A stretch of DNA of 64,000 nucleotides from JANMJD01 sp963828405. Lineage in GTDB: Bacteria > Actinomycetota > Acidimicrobiia > Acidimicrobiales > Ilumatobacteraceae. Below the pieces are notes generated by a model that was given only the letters and a program-made list of their open reading frames with translations, had not been told where the DNA came from and searched no databases. Below are positions 51,776-59,714 of this stretch, piece after piece. The position numbers and the translations under genes were made by a program. The stretch lies in contig CAWHEG010000030.1 in NCBI GenBank assembly GCA_963828405.1, positions 124,001 through 188,000 of the forward strand. Direction: 5' to 3'. Every line of letters begins with the position of its first letter. Within the stretch, counting starts at the first letter, position 1.

Positions 51776-52507
51776 ATGCTGCTATCGACATCGCCGTACC
51801 ACCGTCACCTTGTTCTCGCGTTCTCGTCCATGGCTCTTCTGGCGTGCGGTGCCGGGGTCGCCGGGGAGTCCACCAATCAGGGAGCAACAGCAGCGCCGAC
51901 CGTGTCGGTGGTCGGAACGAAGCCGCTCAATCTGCCGTCGGTCACAATGAGTATTCCGACACCCCCGCCCCCAGCTGTACTTGAGCCACCACCGACCCTT
52001 GGTCCGCCCGAGCACTCCGTGCCGCTCGAGTCCGGGGATCTGGCTGCTCAGCTTCTCGGCCAGAGGTATCAGGCTGATCCAAACGGGAAGCAGCTCTTCG
52101 TCGGATCGATCGCCCTACCACCTGGCTCTCGTTATCTCTTGGGTATGGTCGCTTTCAGTGGGACCACGGTCGATGGTGATCATGCGATCAAAGCGCTAGA
52201 GATAGCGGGCCGCTCGACCGTCGTCATGCTCACGCGCCTCGTCGGCCAGGCGCCCTTCGGATCCGGCTTTTCAGCGGTCGGCTTGGTCGTCGCGGTGCTC
52301 GAGGTGGAACTTGAAGTTGGTGAAATGCTGTACACCTACGACTGCGAAGTCGATGGAAACCAGGACAGGTCCGTGCTTGCCGTGATTCCGACCGAGCCTG
52401 CGAGCGGGAACATCAAGCCGACCAGGGCGTGGCGCGTTGACAGCCGTGGCGAGGTGATTGTGGCGATCGATACTCAGAATGTGATTTGTGTAAGATCACA
52501 GGTATGA
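51776..52507 (+). CDS. Lipoprotein of unknown function
   Basis: This 243-residue protein has a lipoprotein signal (LVLAFSSMALLACG, lipidation Cys about residue 24), then a Thr/Pro linker (PTPPPPAVLEPPPTLGPP) and a globular part beginning VPLESGDLAAQLLGQRY and ending VDSRGEVIVAIDTQNVICVR. No family recognised. ATG 51776 is chosen because AGGAGG lies at 51763-51768; the frame is also open from 51716. It follows the M23 gene by 56 bases and may be its partner. Confidence 0.65.
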   Translation: MLLSTSPYHRHLVLAFSSMALLACGAGVAGESTNQGATAAPTVSVVGTKPLNLPSVTMSIPTPPPPAVLEPPPTLGPPEHSVPLESGDLAAQLLGQRYQADPNGKQLFVGSIALPPGSRYLLGMVAFSGTTVDGDHAIKALEIAGRSTVVMLTRLVGQAPFGSGFSAVGLVVAVLEVELEVGEMLYTYDCEVDGNQDRSVLAVIPTEPASGNIKPTRAWRVDSRGEVIVAIDTQNVICVRSQV

Positions 52508-52529
52508 ACTGCCTTCGCTGTGTGAGCAC

Positions 52530-52810
52530 TCAGGTGGTGGGTAGCCAGGGTGTTCTGGTGGTGGCGGAGCGGTCGATGTCCAGGGCAGACAGGCGGGACA
52601 GCGGGATCGCCCCGAGCGACGGCTTGATCTCCCGATCGACGTAGTTGCGGCAGTGGTACAACGTCGAGTCGGCACGACAACCCGAGCGTGGCGATGTGCT
52701 CCAACCAGCGGTCGATGAGCGCTGCGAGCGTCATGTCGTCGGCTCGCGTGTTGCCGGCGGGCTACCTCAACCTCAAGTTCGGCCTTCGTGGCGGATTCGC
52801 GGCACCGGCT
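52530..52810 (-). pseudogene. Tyrosine recombinase (integrase) remnant
   Basis: Minus-strand pieces in three frames resemble the N-terminal region of a phage-type integrase: SATKAELEVEVARR (arm-binding region end), MTLAALIDRWLEHIATLGLS (core-binding domain start), then in the next frame TLYHCRNYVDREIKPSLGAI followed by PLSRLSALDIDR. The catalytic domain is missing. It lies 50 bases from the 3' end of tRNA-Lys, the classic position of an island integrase, so it probably marks how the 48.6-52.8 kb segment entered. Confidence 0.7.
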
Positions 52811-52860
52811 CGCTCTGGCAAGCTCGGGGGAGAACAAGGGTCGAATGACCTGGCCCTCTG

Positions 52861-52935
52861 TGGTACCCCCCCTGGGTCTCGAACCCAGAACCTGCGGATT
52901 AAGAGTCCGTTGCTCTGCCGTTGAGCTAGAGGGGC
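52861..52935 (-). tRNA. tRNA-Lys (anticodon CTT)
   Basis: Read on the minus strand: acceptor GCCCCTC, D arm GCTC...GAGC, anticodon loop CTCTTAA with CTT anticodon, T arm CTGGG-TTCGAGA-CCCAG and encoded CCA at 52863-52861. The acceptor stem has two G-U type pairs. The 3' end faces the integrase remnant. Confidence 0.95.
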
Positions 52936-52951
52936 GTGCGGCGCCGCCGGA

Positions 52952-52978
52952 GTGTACGGCCCGGGTCGGGCCGTACAC
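52952..52978 (-). terminator. Hairpin between the two tRNA genes
   Basis: GTGTACGGCCC (52952-52962) and GGGCCGTACAC (52968-52978) are perfect 11-base arms around a 5-base loop. On the transcribed strand it lies between tRNA-His and tRNA-Lys; no T tract follows. It may act as a terminator or an RNA processing signal. Confidence 0.55.
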
Positions 52979-52990
52979 AACCGACTCGAT

Positions 52991-53067
<77 letters not shown>

Positions 53068-53166
53068 ACGACCCACCAATTCTGCCACAACCGATGTCGA
53101 CCTCCACCAAAAACTCCGTCTGCGCGTCGGCCGATCTGGACGGCGCGTGCGGATTCCGTTGTGCGC

Positions 53167-53172
53167 TAGCCT
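53167..53172 (+). promoter_or_regulatory. Candidate -10 (TAGCCT) for gene at 53203
   Basis: TAGCCT would start transcription near 53179, leaving a short leader with the ribosome site AGGGAGAG (53191-53198). Confidence 0.35.
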
Positions 53173-53202
53173 TACGGCAACGTATTTCGTAGGGAGAGTT
53201 CC

Positions 53203-54585
53203 ATGAATCCGACGGATTCCATCAACAGCACGCTCGACACCACGCTCGTCGAACGGGCCCGGGCGATCACCGCCCGCGAGTTGCAGGTCTACACCGAGCG
53301 CACCAAGGGCTCGCAACGGGCCACCGATCGGGCTCGCAAGGTGCTCCCACTGGGTGTGCCGTCCAGCTTCCAGGCCTACGACCCGCACCCGATCGTCGTG
53401 CGCCGGGCCCGCGACGCCTGGATGGAGGACGTCGACGGCAATCGCTACATCGACTACGACATGGGCTTCGGCGCCCTGTTCGCCGGCCACGTCAACCCGA
53501 TCGTGCGCAAGGCAATCGAGGACCAACTCGACCGCGGCACGTTGTTCGTCACTCCGTGCGAGAGCAACGCCGATGTCGCCGAGATGCTCGCCGCCCGCTA
53601 CGGCCTGCCGATGTGGCGGTTCACCAACTCGGGCACCGAGGCCACGATGGACGCGATCCGCGTCGCCCGCGGCGTCACGGGTCGCGACAAGCTCGTCAAG
53701 GTCGAGGGTGGCTACCACGGGCATCACGACGAGGTGATGATCTCGATGAAGCCGCCGATCTCCGAGGCCGGCCCGGCCGACTCGCCCCGTGCCATCCCGT
53801 CTACGGCCGGTATCACCCGCGCGGTGCTCGGCGACACGATCGTCATCCCCTACAACAACCCCGAGGCGCTCGAACGGGTGCTGTCGAAGGGCGACGTGGC
53901 CTGCTTCATCGTGGAGCCGGTGATGGAGAACATCGGCATCTGCATGCCCCAGCCGGGCTACCTCCAGGCCGTGCGCGAGATCACCCGGAAGTACGGCACC
54001 CTGTTGATCTTCGACGAGGTCAAGACCGGCATCACGGCCGGCTGGGGTGGGGCGACCGGAGCCGTCGGCGTGCTCCCCGATCTCGTCGCCCTGGCCAAGT
54101 CGATCGGCGGCGGCCTCCCCCTCGGCGCGTTCGGCGGCCGCCAGGAGTACATGGACACGATCACCTCCGGCAAGGTGCTCCACCTCGGCACGTACAACGG
54201 GAACCCGTTGTGCATGGCCGCGGCCAAGGCGGTGCTCGGCGAGGTGTGCACGCCCGAGGTGACCACCGCCACCATCGAGCGCAACGGCCGCCTGCACGAC
54301 GCCATCGAGGGGATCATCGACGGCGCCGGCCTGCCCGCCCACACCGTTCAGTTCGGGGCAAAGGGCTGTGTCACGTGGGCCGAGACGCCGATCCGGAACT
54401 ACCGCGACTACAAGGCGACCGACTTCGATCTCGCCTTCGCCCAGTGGATCCACGGGATCAACCGGGGCATCCTGCTCCCGCCCGGGCTCGACGAGCAGTG
54501 GCTCATCTCGGTGATGCACTCCGAGGACGACGCGATGAACTACGCCGACGTCTTCGCCGAGTTCGTCGCCGAGCTGGTGTCCTGA
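53203..54585 (+). CDS. Class III aminotransferase, HemL-like
   Basis: This 460-residue PLP enzyme is close to glutamate-1-semialdehyde aminomutase. Visible: VLPLGVPSSFQAYDPHPIVV, DVDGNRYIDYDMGFGALFAGH, FTNSGTEATMDAIRVARG, KVEGGYHGHHDEVM, LLIFDEVKTG and the PLP lysine in LVALAKSIGGGLPLGAFGG, then GTYNGNPLCMAAAKA. It may not be the tetrapyrrole enzyme: no other hem gene is near and many HemL-like proteins are general aminotransferases. A good ribosome site (AGGGAGAG) precedes the ATG. Confidence 0.82.
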   Translation: MNPTDSINSTLDTTLVERARAITARELQVYTERTKGSQRATDRARKVLPLGVPSSFQAYDPHPIVVRRARDAWMEDVDGNRYIDYDMGFGALFAGHVNPIVRKAIEDQLDRGTLFVTPCESNADVAEMLAARYGLPMWRFTNSGTEATMDAIRVARGVTGRDKLVKVEGGYHGHHDEVMISMKPPISEAGPADSPRAIPSTAGITRAVLGDTIVIPYNNPEALERVLSKGDVACFIVEPVMENIGICMPQPGYLQAVREITRKYGTLLIFDEVKTGITAGWGGATGAVGVLPDLVALAKSIGGGLPLGAFGGRQEYMDTITSGKVLHLGTYNGNPLCMAAAKAVLGEVCTPEVTTATIERNGRLHDAIEGIIDGAGLPAHTVQFGAKGCVTWAETPIRNYRDYKATDFDLAFAQWIHGINRGILLPPGLDEQWLISVMHSEDDAMNYADVFAEFVAELVS

Positions 54586-54644
54586 GCGATCCCGTCGCCT
54601 GCCGACGCCCGCCCCGGCCGACCGCCTCGGCCGTGACCTCCCCG

Positions 54645-54650
54645 TAACCT
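54645..54650 (+). promoter_or_regulatory. Candidate -10 (TAACCT) for DUF983 gene
   Basis: TAACCT ends 7 nt before ATG 54658. Confidence 0.4.
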
Positions 54651-54657
54651 GGGCGGC

Positions 54658-55098
54658 ATGGCCCGAACCACCGAGCACCGGTCGCGTCCGGGGCTGCCGA
54701 CGATGCTCGGCCGCGCCGTCGTGCGCCGGTGTCCGTGGTGCGGGCAGCCCGGGGCGTGGTTCACGGGCTGGTTCGCCCGCCGGGAGCGCTGCCCACGCTG
54801 CGCGATCCGCTGGGCACGCAGTCCCGGCTTCATGACCGGATCGATGACCGTCAACATCATCATCACCTTCGGGTCGATGAGTGCCGTGATGGCCATCGCC
54901 TTCGTCGCCACGCTGCCCGATCTGCCGGTTCGGCCGTTGGTCACCCTCCTCGTCGCCATGGCCGTCGTCGTACCGATTGCGATCTACCCCCTGACCTGCA
55001 CGTTGTGGGCCGCCGTGGAGTTGGCGATGAAGCCGCCCGACGATGCCGAACTGGCCGAAGCGGCCGCGGCGCGGACCGCGGCGACGCCGGTCGGCTGA
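54658..55098 (+). CDS. DUF983-like zinc-ribbon membrane protein
   Basis: This 146-residue protein has an N-terminal zinc ribbon of two CxxC pairs (RRCPWCGQPGAWFTGWFARR then RCPRC), followed by two transmembrane helices (MTVNIIITFGSMSAVMAIAF and LVTLLVAMAVVVPIAIYPLT). This is the DUF983 arrangement. Function unknown. TAACCT lies 7 bases before the ATG, with no ribosome site. The recA promoter follows its stop. Confidence 0.75.
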   Translation: MARTTEHRSRPGLPTMLGRAVVRRCPWCGQPGAWFTGWFARRERCPRCAIRWARSPGFMTGSMTVNIIITFGSMSAVMAIAFVATLPDLPVRPLVTLLVAMAVVVPIAIYPLTCTLWAAVELAMKPPDDAELAEAAAARTAATPVG

Positions 55099-55101
55099 TC
55101 G

Positions 55102-55113
55102 AAACATTTGTTC
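55102..55113 (+). promoter_or_regulatory. LexA box 1 of recA
   Basis: AAACATTTGTTC matches the actinobacterial SOS box GAAC-N4-GTTC with one mismatch (first G). Confidence 0.6.
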
Positions 55114-55123
55114 GTATCGGTCC

Positions 55124-55153
55124 TTGCATCGAACAGAGGTTCGGAACTACGAT
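55124..55153 (+). promoter_or_regulatory. recA promoter
   Basis: TTGCAT (55124-55129) and TACGAT (55148-55153) are separated by 18 bases and form -35 and -10 elements. The perfect LexA box lies between them. Transcription from about 55160 gives a leader of about 150 nt before the recA ATG. Confidence 0.65.
55130..55143 (+). promoter_or_regulatory. LexA box 2 of recA (perfect)
   Basis: CGAACAGAGGTTCG is a perfect GAAC-N4-GTTC palindrome with flanking C/G, placed in the promoter spacer so that bound LexA would block RNA polymerase. Confidence 0.85.
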
Positions 55154-55312
55154 CATGTCATTCAGCGCTGCCCGACCGGCTCGGCATCTCTGACACACCC
55201 TCTCCGTAGGGTCCGGAACAACCGAATCGGGGCCGTGCGACTCGGCTTCTCCCACTTACTCAGCAGGCAGGTCGGCGGCTCCCTCGGGCCGTGCGATTGG
55301 AAAGGGAACACC

Positions 55313-56371
55313 ATGAGCCCAGAAGGCAGCGCACGCGACAAGGCCCTTGAGATGGCACTCGCCTCGATCGACAAGCAGTACGGCAAGGGCTCGATCATGC
55401 GGATGGGCGACAAGACGTCGCTCGGCATCGAGGCCATTCCCACCGGGGCGCTGGCGCTCGACATCGCCCTCGGGGTCGGGGGTCTTCCCCGCGGTCGCGT
55501 GATCGAGATCTTCGGTCCCGAGTCATCGGGTAAGTCCACCCTGGCCATGCACGTCGTGGCCGAGGCCCAGCGCAACGGTGGCATCTGTGCCTACATCGAC
55601 GCCGAGCACGCGATGGATCCGGTCTACGCCCGGGCCATCGGGGTCGACATCGATCAGCTGCTCATCTCGCAGCCCGATACCGGCGAGCAGGCGCTCGAGA
55701 TCACCGACATGCTCATCCGCTCCGGCGCACTCGACATCGTGGTCATCGACTCGGTCGCCGCTCTCACGCCCCGGGCCGAGATCGAGGGCGAGATGGGTGA
55801 CTCGCACGTCGGCCTGCAGGCCCGCCTGATGAGCCAGGCCCTGCGCAAGCTCACCGGCAGCCTGAACAAGACCAACACCATCGCCATCTTCATCAACCAG
55901 CTCCGCGAGAAGATCGGTGTGATGTTCGGCTCGCCCGAGACCACCCCCGGCGGTCGGGCCCTGAAGTTCTATTCCTCGGTGCGCATCGACATCCGCCGTA
56001 TCGAGTCGATCAAGGACGGCGCCGAGGTCGTCGGCAACCGCACCCGCACCAAGATCGTGAAGAACAAGGTCTCCCCGCCGTTCAAGCAGGCCGAGTTCGA
56101 CATCATGTATGGCAAGGGCATCAGCCGCGAGGGTTCGGTGCTCGACCTGGCCGTCGAGATGGCCATCGTCAAGAAGTCCGGCGCCTGGTTCACCTACGAA
56201 GGCGAACAGCTGGGCCAGGGGCGGGAGAACGCCAAGTCCTTCCTCATCAAGAACCCCGAGATCATGGTCGAGATGTCCGAGAAGGTGAAGGCCGCCGCCG
56301 GGCTCGGCGTCGCAGCAGACACTCAGTTCACCGAACGCGACGAACAGCCGATCGACCTCCAGATCGACTGA
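55313..56371 (+). CDS. recA: Recombinase RecA
   Basis: RecA forms filaments on single-stranded DNA, drives strand exchange and stimulates LexA self-cleavage. The 352 residues start SPEGSARDKALEMALASIDK; the Walker A is GPESSGKST (68-76), with VVIDSVAALTPRAEIEGEMG, the L2-region MFGSPETTPGGRALKFYSSV and the C-terminal acidic tail. AAAGGGA precedes ATG 55313; the frame is open upstream but those residues are the promoter region. recX, which often follows, is absent; miaB is next. SOS control is shown by two LexA boxes. Confidence 0.98.
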   Translation: MSPEGSARDKALEMALASIDKQYGKGSIMRMGDKTSLGIEAIPTGALALDIALGVGGLPRGRVIEIFGPESSGKSTLAMHVVAEAQRNGGICAYIDAEHAMDPVYARAIGVDIDQLLISQPDTGEQALEITDMLIRSGALDIVVIDSVAALTPRAEIEGEMGDSHVGLQARLMSQALRKLTGSLNKTNTIAIFINQLREKIGVMFGSPETTPGGRALKFYSSVRIDIRRIESIKDGAEVVGNRTRTKIVKNKVSPPFKQAEFDIMYGKGISREGSVLDLAVEMAIVKKSGAWFTYEGEQLGQGRENAKSFLIKNPEIMVEMSEKVKAAAGLGVAADTQFTERDEQPIDLQID

Positions 56372-56475
56372 TGGGCAGCCTGCCGGCCCGGGTCGACATC
56401 ATCACGCCCGGCGTGAGCGATGTCGCCCGGGCCACGGGCCGGAGAATCGCCCCGGCCCCCGACCTGCGCCGACGG

Positions 56476-56481
56476 TAGCCT
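56476..56481 (+). promoter_or_regulatory. Candidate -10 (TAGCCT) for miaB
   Basis: TAGCCT ends 7 nt before ATG 56489. Confidence 0.4.
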
Positions 56482-56488
56482 GACGGTG

Positions 56489-57910
56489 ATGACGGGCCGC
56501 ACCTACGTGGTACGCACCTACGGGTGCCAGATGAACGAGCACGACTCCGAGCGGATCGCCGGGCTGCTCGACGCCGACGGCATGACGGCGGTCGACTCCG
56601 AGGACGATGCCGACATCGTCGTGCTCAACACCTGCTGCATCCGCGAGAACGCCGACAACAAGCTCTACGGCAACCTCGGCCACCTCAAGACCTGGAAGGC
56701 CGAGCGAGACGGCCGTCAGATCGTCGTCGCCGGCTGCCTGGCCCAGAAGGACCGCGAGATCGTCCGTTCCCGGGCCGGGCACGTCGATGTCGTACTCGGG
56801 ACGCACAACGTGCACCGGGCTGCCGACCTCGTTTCCCGCAGCCGGACCTCCGGGCCGATCACCGAGATCTTCGACGAGGCCGTGATCGACGATCACGCGC
56901 TGTTCCCGAGCGCCCTGCCCGCCCGCCGCGAGACCAGCTACAACGCCTGGGTCACCATCCAGATCGGCTGCGACAACAACTGCGCGTTCTGCATCGTCCC
57001 CGCCGTGCGGGGTGTCGAGATCAGCCGCCCCTTCGGCGAGGTGGTCGACGAGGTGGCGGCACTGGCGGTCAACGGCGTCACCGAGGTCACCCTGCTCGGC
57101 CAGAACGTCAACAGCTACGGCCGCGACCTGGCGATCAGCGCCCGGGCGAACGGTGCATCCGACGTCCGCCTCAGGCCGATGTTCGCCGACCTGATCCGAG
57201 CCGTCGGCGCCGTCGAGGGCATCCGACGAGTCCGGTTCACGAGCCCGCACCCCAAGGACATGCGGCCCGAGATCTTCGCGGCGATGGCCGAGACGCCCAC
57301 GGTGTGCGAACACCTCCACTACCCGCTGCAGTCCGGCAGCGACCGGGTGCTTGCCCTGATGCATCGCGGCTACTCCGCCGAGCGCTACCTCGATCGGCTG
57401 GCCGGGGCCCGTCGGGCGATCGGTGACCTGGCCGTGTCCACCGACATCATCGTCGGGTTCCCCGGTGAGACCGACGATGACTTCGCCCGCACGCTCGAGG
57501 TCGCCGCGGCGGCCCACTACGACTACGCCTACACGTTCGTCTTCTCGCCCCGCCCGGGGACCGAGGCAGCCACGATGGAAGCCGACTTCGTCGATCCGGC
57601 GGTCGTCGCCGAACGGTTCGCCCGACTGCGGATCGTGATCGAGCGCAGCGCCCTGGCCAGGCACGAAGCGCGTGTCGGGCGGCGTGAGGAGGTGTTGATC
57701 GAGGGGCCCAGCAAGCGCAACCCGGCGATGACCTCGGGGCGGACCCGACAGAACAAGCTCGTCCATTTCGCCGCCCCGTTCACCCTGCGCCCCGGTGGCT
57801 ACGCCCTCGTCGACATCGTCTCGGCCGCGCCGCATCATCTGATGGGGGAGTTCGTCGAGGCCACCGCCGAGGCGATGCACAAGACGCGGATCCCGGTCAG
57901 CGCCGGATGA
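56489..57910 (+). CDS. miaB: tRNA methylthiotransferase MiaB
   Basis: MiaB adds a methylthio group to isopentenyl-adenosine 37 in tRNAs. The 473 residues hold the N-terminal Fe-S cysteines Cys13 (RTYGCQMN), Cys49 (LNTCCIRE) and Cys83 (VAGCLAQ), the radical-SAM motif CDNNCAFC (161-168), the LHYPLQSGSDRVL segment and a C-terminal TRAM domain. The start at ATG 56489 is supported by the TAGCCT element. Its stop overlaps the ATG of miaA, whose enzyme makes MiaB's substrate. Confidence 0.95.
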   Translation: MTGRTYVVRTYGCQMNEHDSERIAGLLDADGMTAVDSEDDADIVVLNTCCIRENADNKLYGNLGHLKTWKAERDGRQIVVAGCLAQKDREIVRSRAGHVDVVLGTHNVHRAADLVSRSRTSGPITEIFDEAVIDDHALFPSALPARRETSYNAWVTIQIGCDNNCAFCIVPAVRGVEISRPFGEVVDEVAALAVNGVTEVTLLGQNVNSYGRDLAISARANGASDVRLRPMFADLIRAVGAVEGIRRVRFTSPHPKDMRPEIFAAMAETPTVCEHLHYPLQSGSDRVLALMHRGYSAERYLDRLAGARRAIGDLAVSTDIIVGFPGETDDDFARTLEVAAAAHYDYAYTFVFSPRPGTEAATMEADFVDPAVVAERFARLRIVIERSALARHEARVGRREEVLIEGPSKRNPAMTSGRTRQNKLVHFAAPFTLRPGGYALVDIVSAAPHHLMGEFVEATAEAMHKTRIPVSAG

Positions 57911-58875
57911 CGCGCCCGGTGGCACGGTCCGCGCGCCCCCAGGGCTCCGCCGATCGGGGTCAGATCACCGCCGCGGTACGCGTCGTGCTGGTCGGCGCGA
58001 CGGCGTCGGGCAAGTCGGCCGTCGCCCTCGCCGCGGCGTCCGCTCATCCGGGCACCGAGCTGATCTCCGTCGACGCCATGCAGGTCTACCGTGGGATGGA
58101 CATCGGCACCGCCAAGGCGACCCCATCGGAGCGGGCCTCGGTCGTCCACCACCTCATCGATCTCGTTTCCCACACCGAGCCGTTCACCGTCGCCGACTAC
58201 CAGGACGCCCTCGTGCGGGTCGCCGACGACGTCGTCGACCGCGATGCCCGGGCGATCGCCGTGGGCGGCACGGGCCTTCACCTGCGCAGCGTCGTCGACG
58301 GCCTGCAGCTCCCGGGGCGGTGGCCCGGAATCCGCCGGGAGCTGGAGGAGTCCGGTGACGTCGCCGCGCTCCACGCCCGGCTGGCCGACCTCGATCCGGT
58401 CGCTGCCGGTCGGATGGAGCCGTCGAACGGCCGGCGGGTCGTCCGGGCGCTGGAGGTCTGCCTGGGCAGCGGCCGCCGATTCAGCGACTTCGGTCCCGGA
58501 CTTGCCAGCTACCCTCCGACGGGGATCACCCAGATCGGGATCCGCTGGGATCGGACGGCGATCACCCGGCGCATCGAGCAGCGGGTCCGGGAGATGATCG
58601 ATCTGGGCTGGCTCGCCGAGATCGGGCGACTGCGGGAGCTCGGCCCGATGTCGGCGACGGCTTCGCAGGCGCTGGGCTACCGGGAGTTGGCCGATCACCT
58701 CGAAGGTCGGTGCCGCCTCGAGACGGCGATCGAGACGACGGTGCTGCGCACCCGGCAGTTCGCCGTGCACCAGGATCGCTGGTTCCGCCGCGACCCGCGG
58801 ATCCGCTGGATCGATGTGCAGGCCGATCCGGTGGCCGAGTGCCTCCCGATCGTCGAGGAGCTGCTCGAGCCGTGA
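57907..58875 (+). CDS. miaA: tRNA dimethylallyltransferase MiaA
   Basis: MiaA transfers dimethylallyl to A37 of tRNAs reading UNN codons. The 322-residue protein has a P-loop GATASGKS (30-37), SVDAMQVYRGMDIGTAKAT, VGGTGLHLRSVVDGL and SQALGYRELADHLEG. About 25 N-terminal residues precede the usual start. It is linked by ATGA to miaB and by GTGA to dapF, a tightly coupled run. Confidence 0.95.
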   Translation: MTRPVARSARPQGSADRGQITAAVRVVLVGATASGKSAVALAAASAHPGTELISVDAMQVYRGMDIGTAKATPSERASVVHHLIDLVSHTEPFTVADYQDALVRVADDVVDRDARAIAVGGTGLHLRSVVDGLQLPGRWPGIRRELEESGDVAALHARLADLDPVAAGRMEPSNGRRVVRALEVCLGSGRRFSDFGPGLASYPPTGITQIGIRWDRTAITRRIEQRVREMIDLGWLAEIGRLRELGPMSATASQALGYRELADHLEGRCRLETAIETTVLRTRQFAVHQDRWFRRDPRIRWIDVQADPVAECLPIVEELLEP

Positions 58876-59669
58876 TCACGCTCACCAAGCACCACGGCCT
58901 CGGCAACGACTTCCTGGTGACCACCGACGACCTCGTCGACGGCGGGGCCGCCGCCCGGCGGTTGTGTGATCGTCGTCGGGGCATCGGCGCCGACGGGCTC
59001 ATCCAGCTCGGCCGTTCGCCGCAGACGGGCGCCGACCTGACGATGGTGCTGTTCAACGCCGACGGTGGTCGGGCCGAGATGAGCGGGAACGGCATCCGCT
59101 GCCTGGCCCAGGCCGCGTTCCGTCTCGACGGGCACACCACGGCGACGCCGTACTCGGTGGCCACCGACGGGGGCGTCCGCCACGTCGTCGTGACCCCCAC
59201 CGACGATCCGGCGACGGTCTGGGTCGACGTCGAGATGGGCCCGGTGGTGCCGATCGCCGCACCCGGTGAGTGGGCGACACTGGGGGTCGACCCGCTGCGC
59301 CCCGTCCTGCATCTCAGCCTGGGCAACCCGCACAGCGTCGTCGCCGTCGACGACGTGGCGACCATCGACCTGCTCGAGCTCGGCGGGCGCGTCCCGCAGG
59401 TGAACCTCGAGGTGGTCGAACCGGGCCCGGGGGCCGACGAGGTGACGATGCGGGTCCACGAGCGCGGCGTCGGGATCACCGAGGCGTGCGGCACGGGTGC
59501 CTGTGCCACCGGTTGGGCGGCCCGCGAGTGGGGGCTCGTGGCCCCCTCGACCCGCGAAATCGTGGTGCGGATGCCGGGCGGGGATGCCAGAGTGCGTCTC
59601 GACACCCCTCGCCCGGGTGAGGTCACCCTCGTCGGCCCGGCGGCGTACGTCGGCACCGTGTCGGTGTGA
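58872..59669 (+). CDS. dapF: Diaminopimelate epimerase
   Basis: DapF converts LL- to meso-diaminopimelate for peptidoglycan and lysine. The 265 residues start with ITLTKHHGLGNDFLV; the catalytic cysteines are Cys77 (SGNGIRCLA) and Cys206 (TEACGTGACATG). The GTG at 58872 overlaps the miaA stop. dapC, which acts earlier in the same pathway, lies two genes downstream. Confidence 0.95.
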   Translation: MITLTKHHGLGNDFLVTTDDLVDGGAAARRLCDRRRGIGADGLIQLGRSPQTGADLTMVLFNADGGRAEMSGNGIRCLAQAAFRLDGHTTATPYSVATDGGVRHVVVTPTDDPATVWVDVEMGPVVPIAAPGEWATLGVDPLRPVLHLSLGNPHSVVAVDDVATIDLLELGGRVPQVNLEVVEPGPGADEVTMRVHERGVGITEACGTGACATGWAAREWGLVAPSTREIVVRMPGGDARVRLDTPRPGEVTLVGPAAYVGTVSV

Positions 59670-59714
59670 ACGGCCTTCGGCCAGGCCGGGCGAGGCAAGC
59701 GAACAGGAGACCGT

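Noticed and set aside
53203..54585. Definite assignment as hemL
   Set aside because: The family is clear, but many HemL-like class III aminotransferases have other substrates, and no tetrapyrrole gene is nearby.
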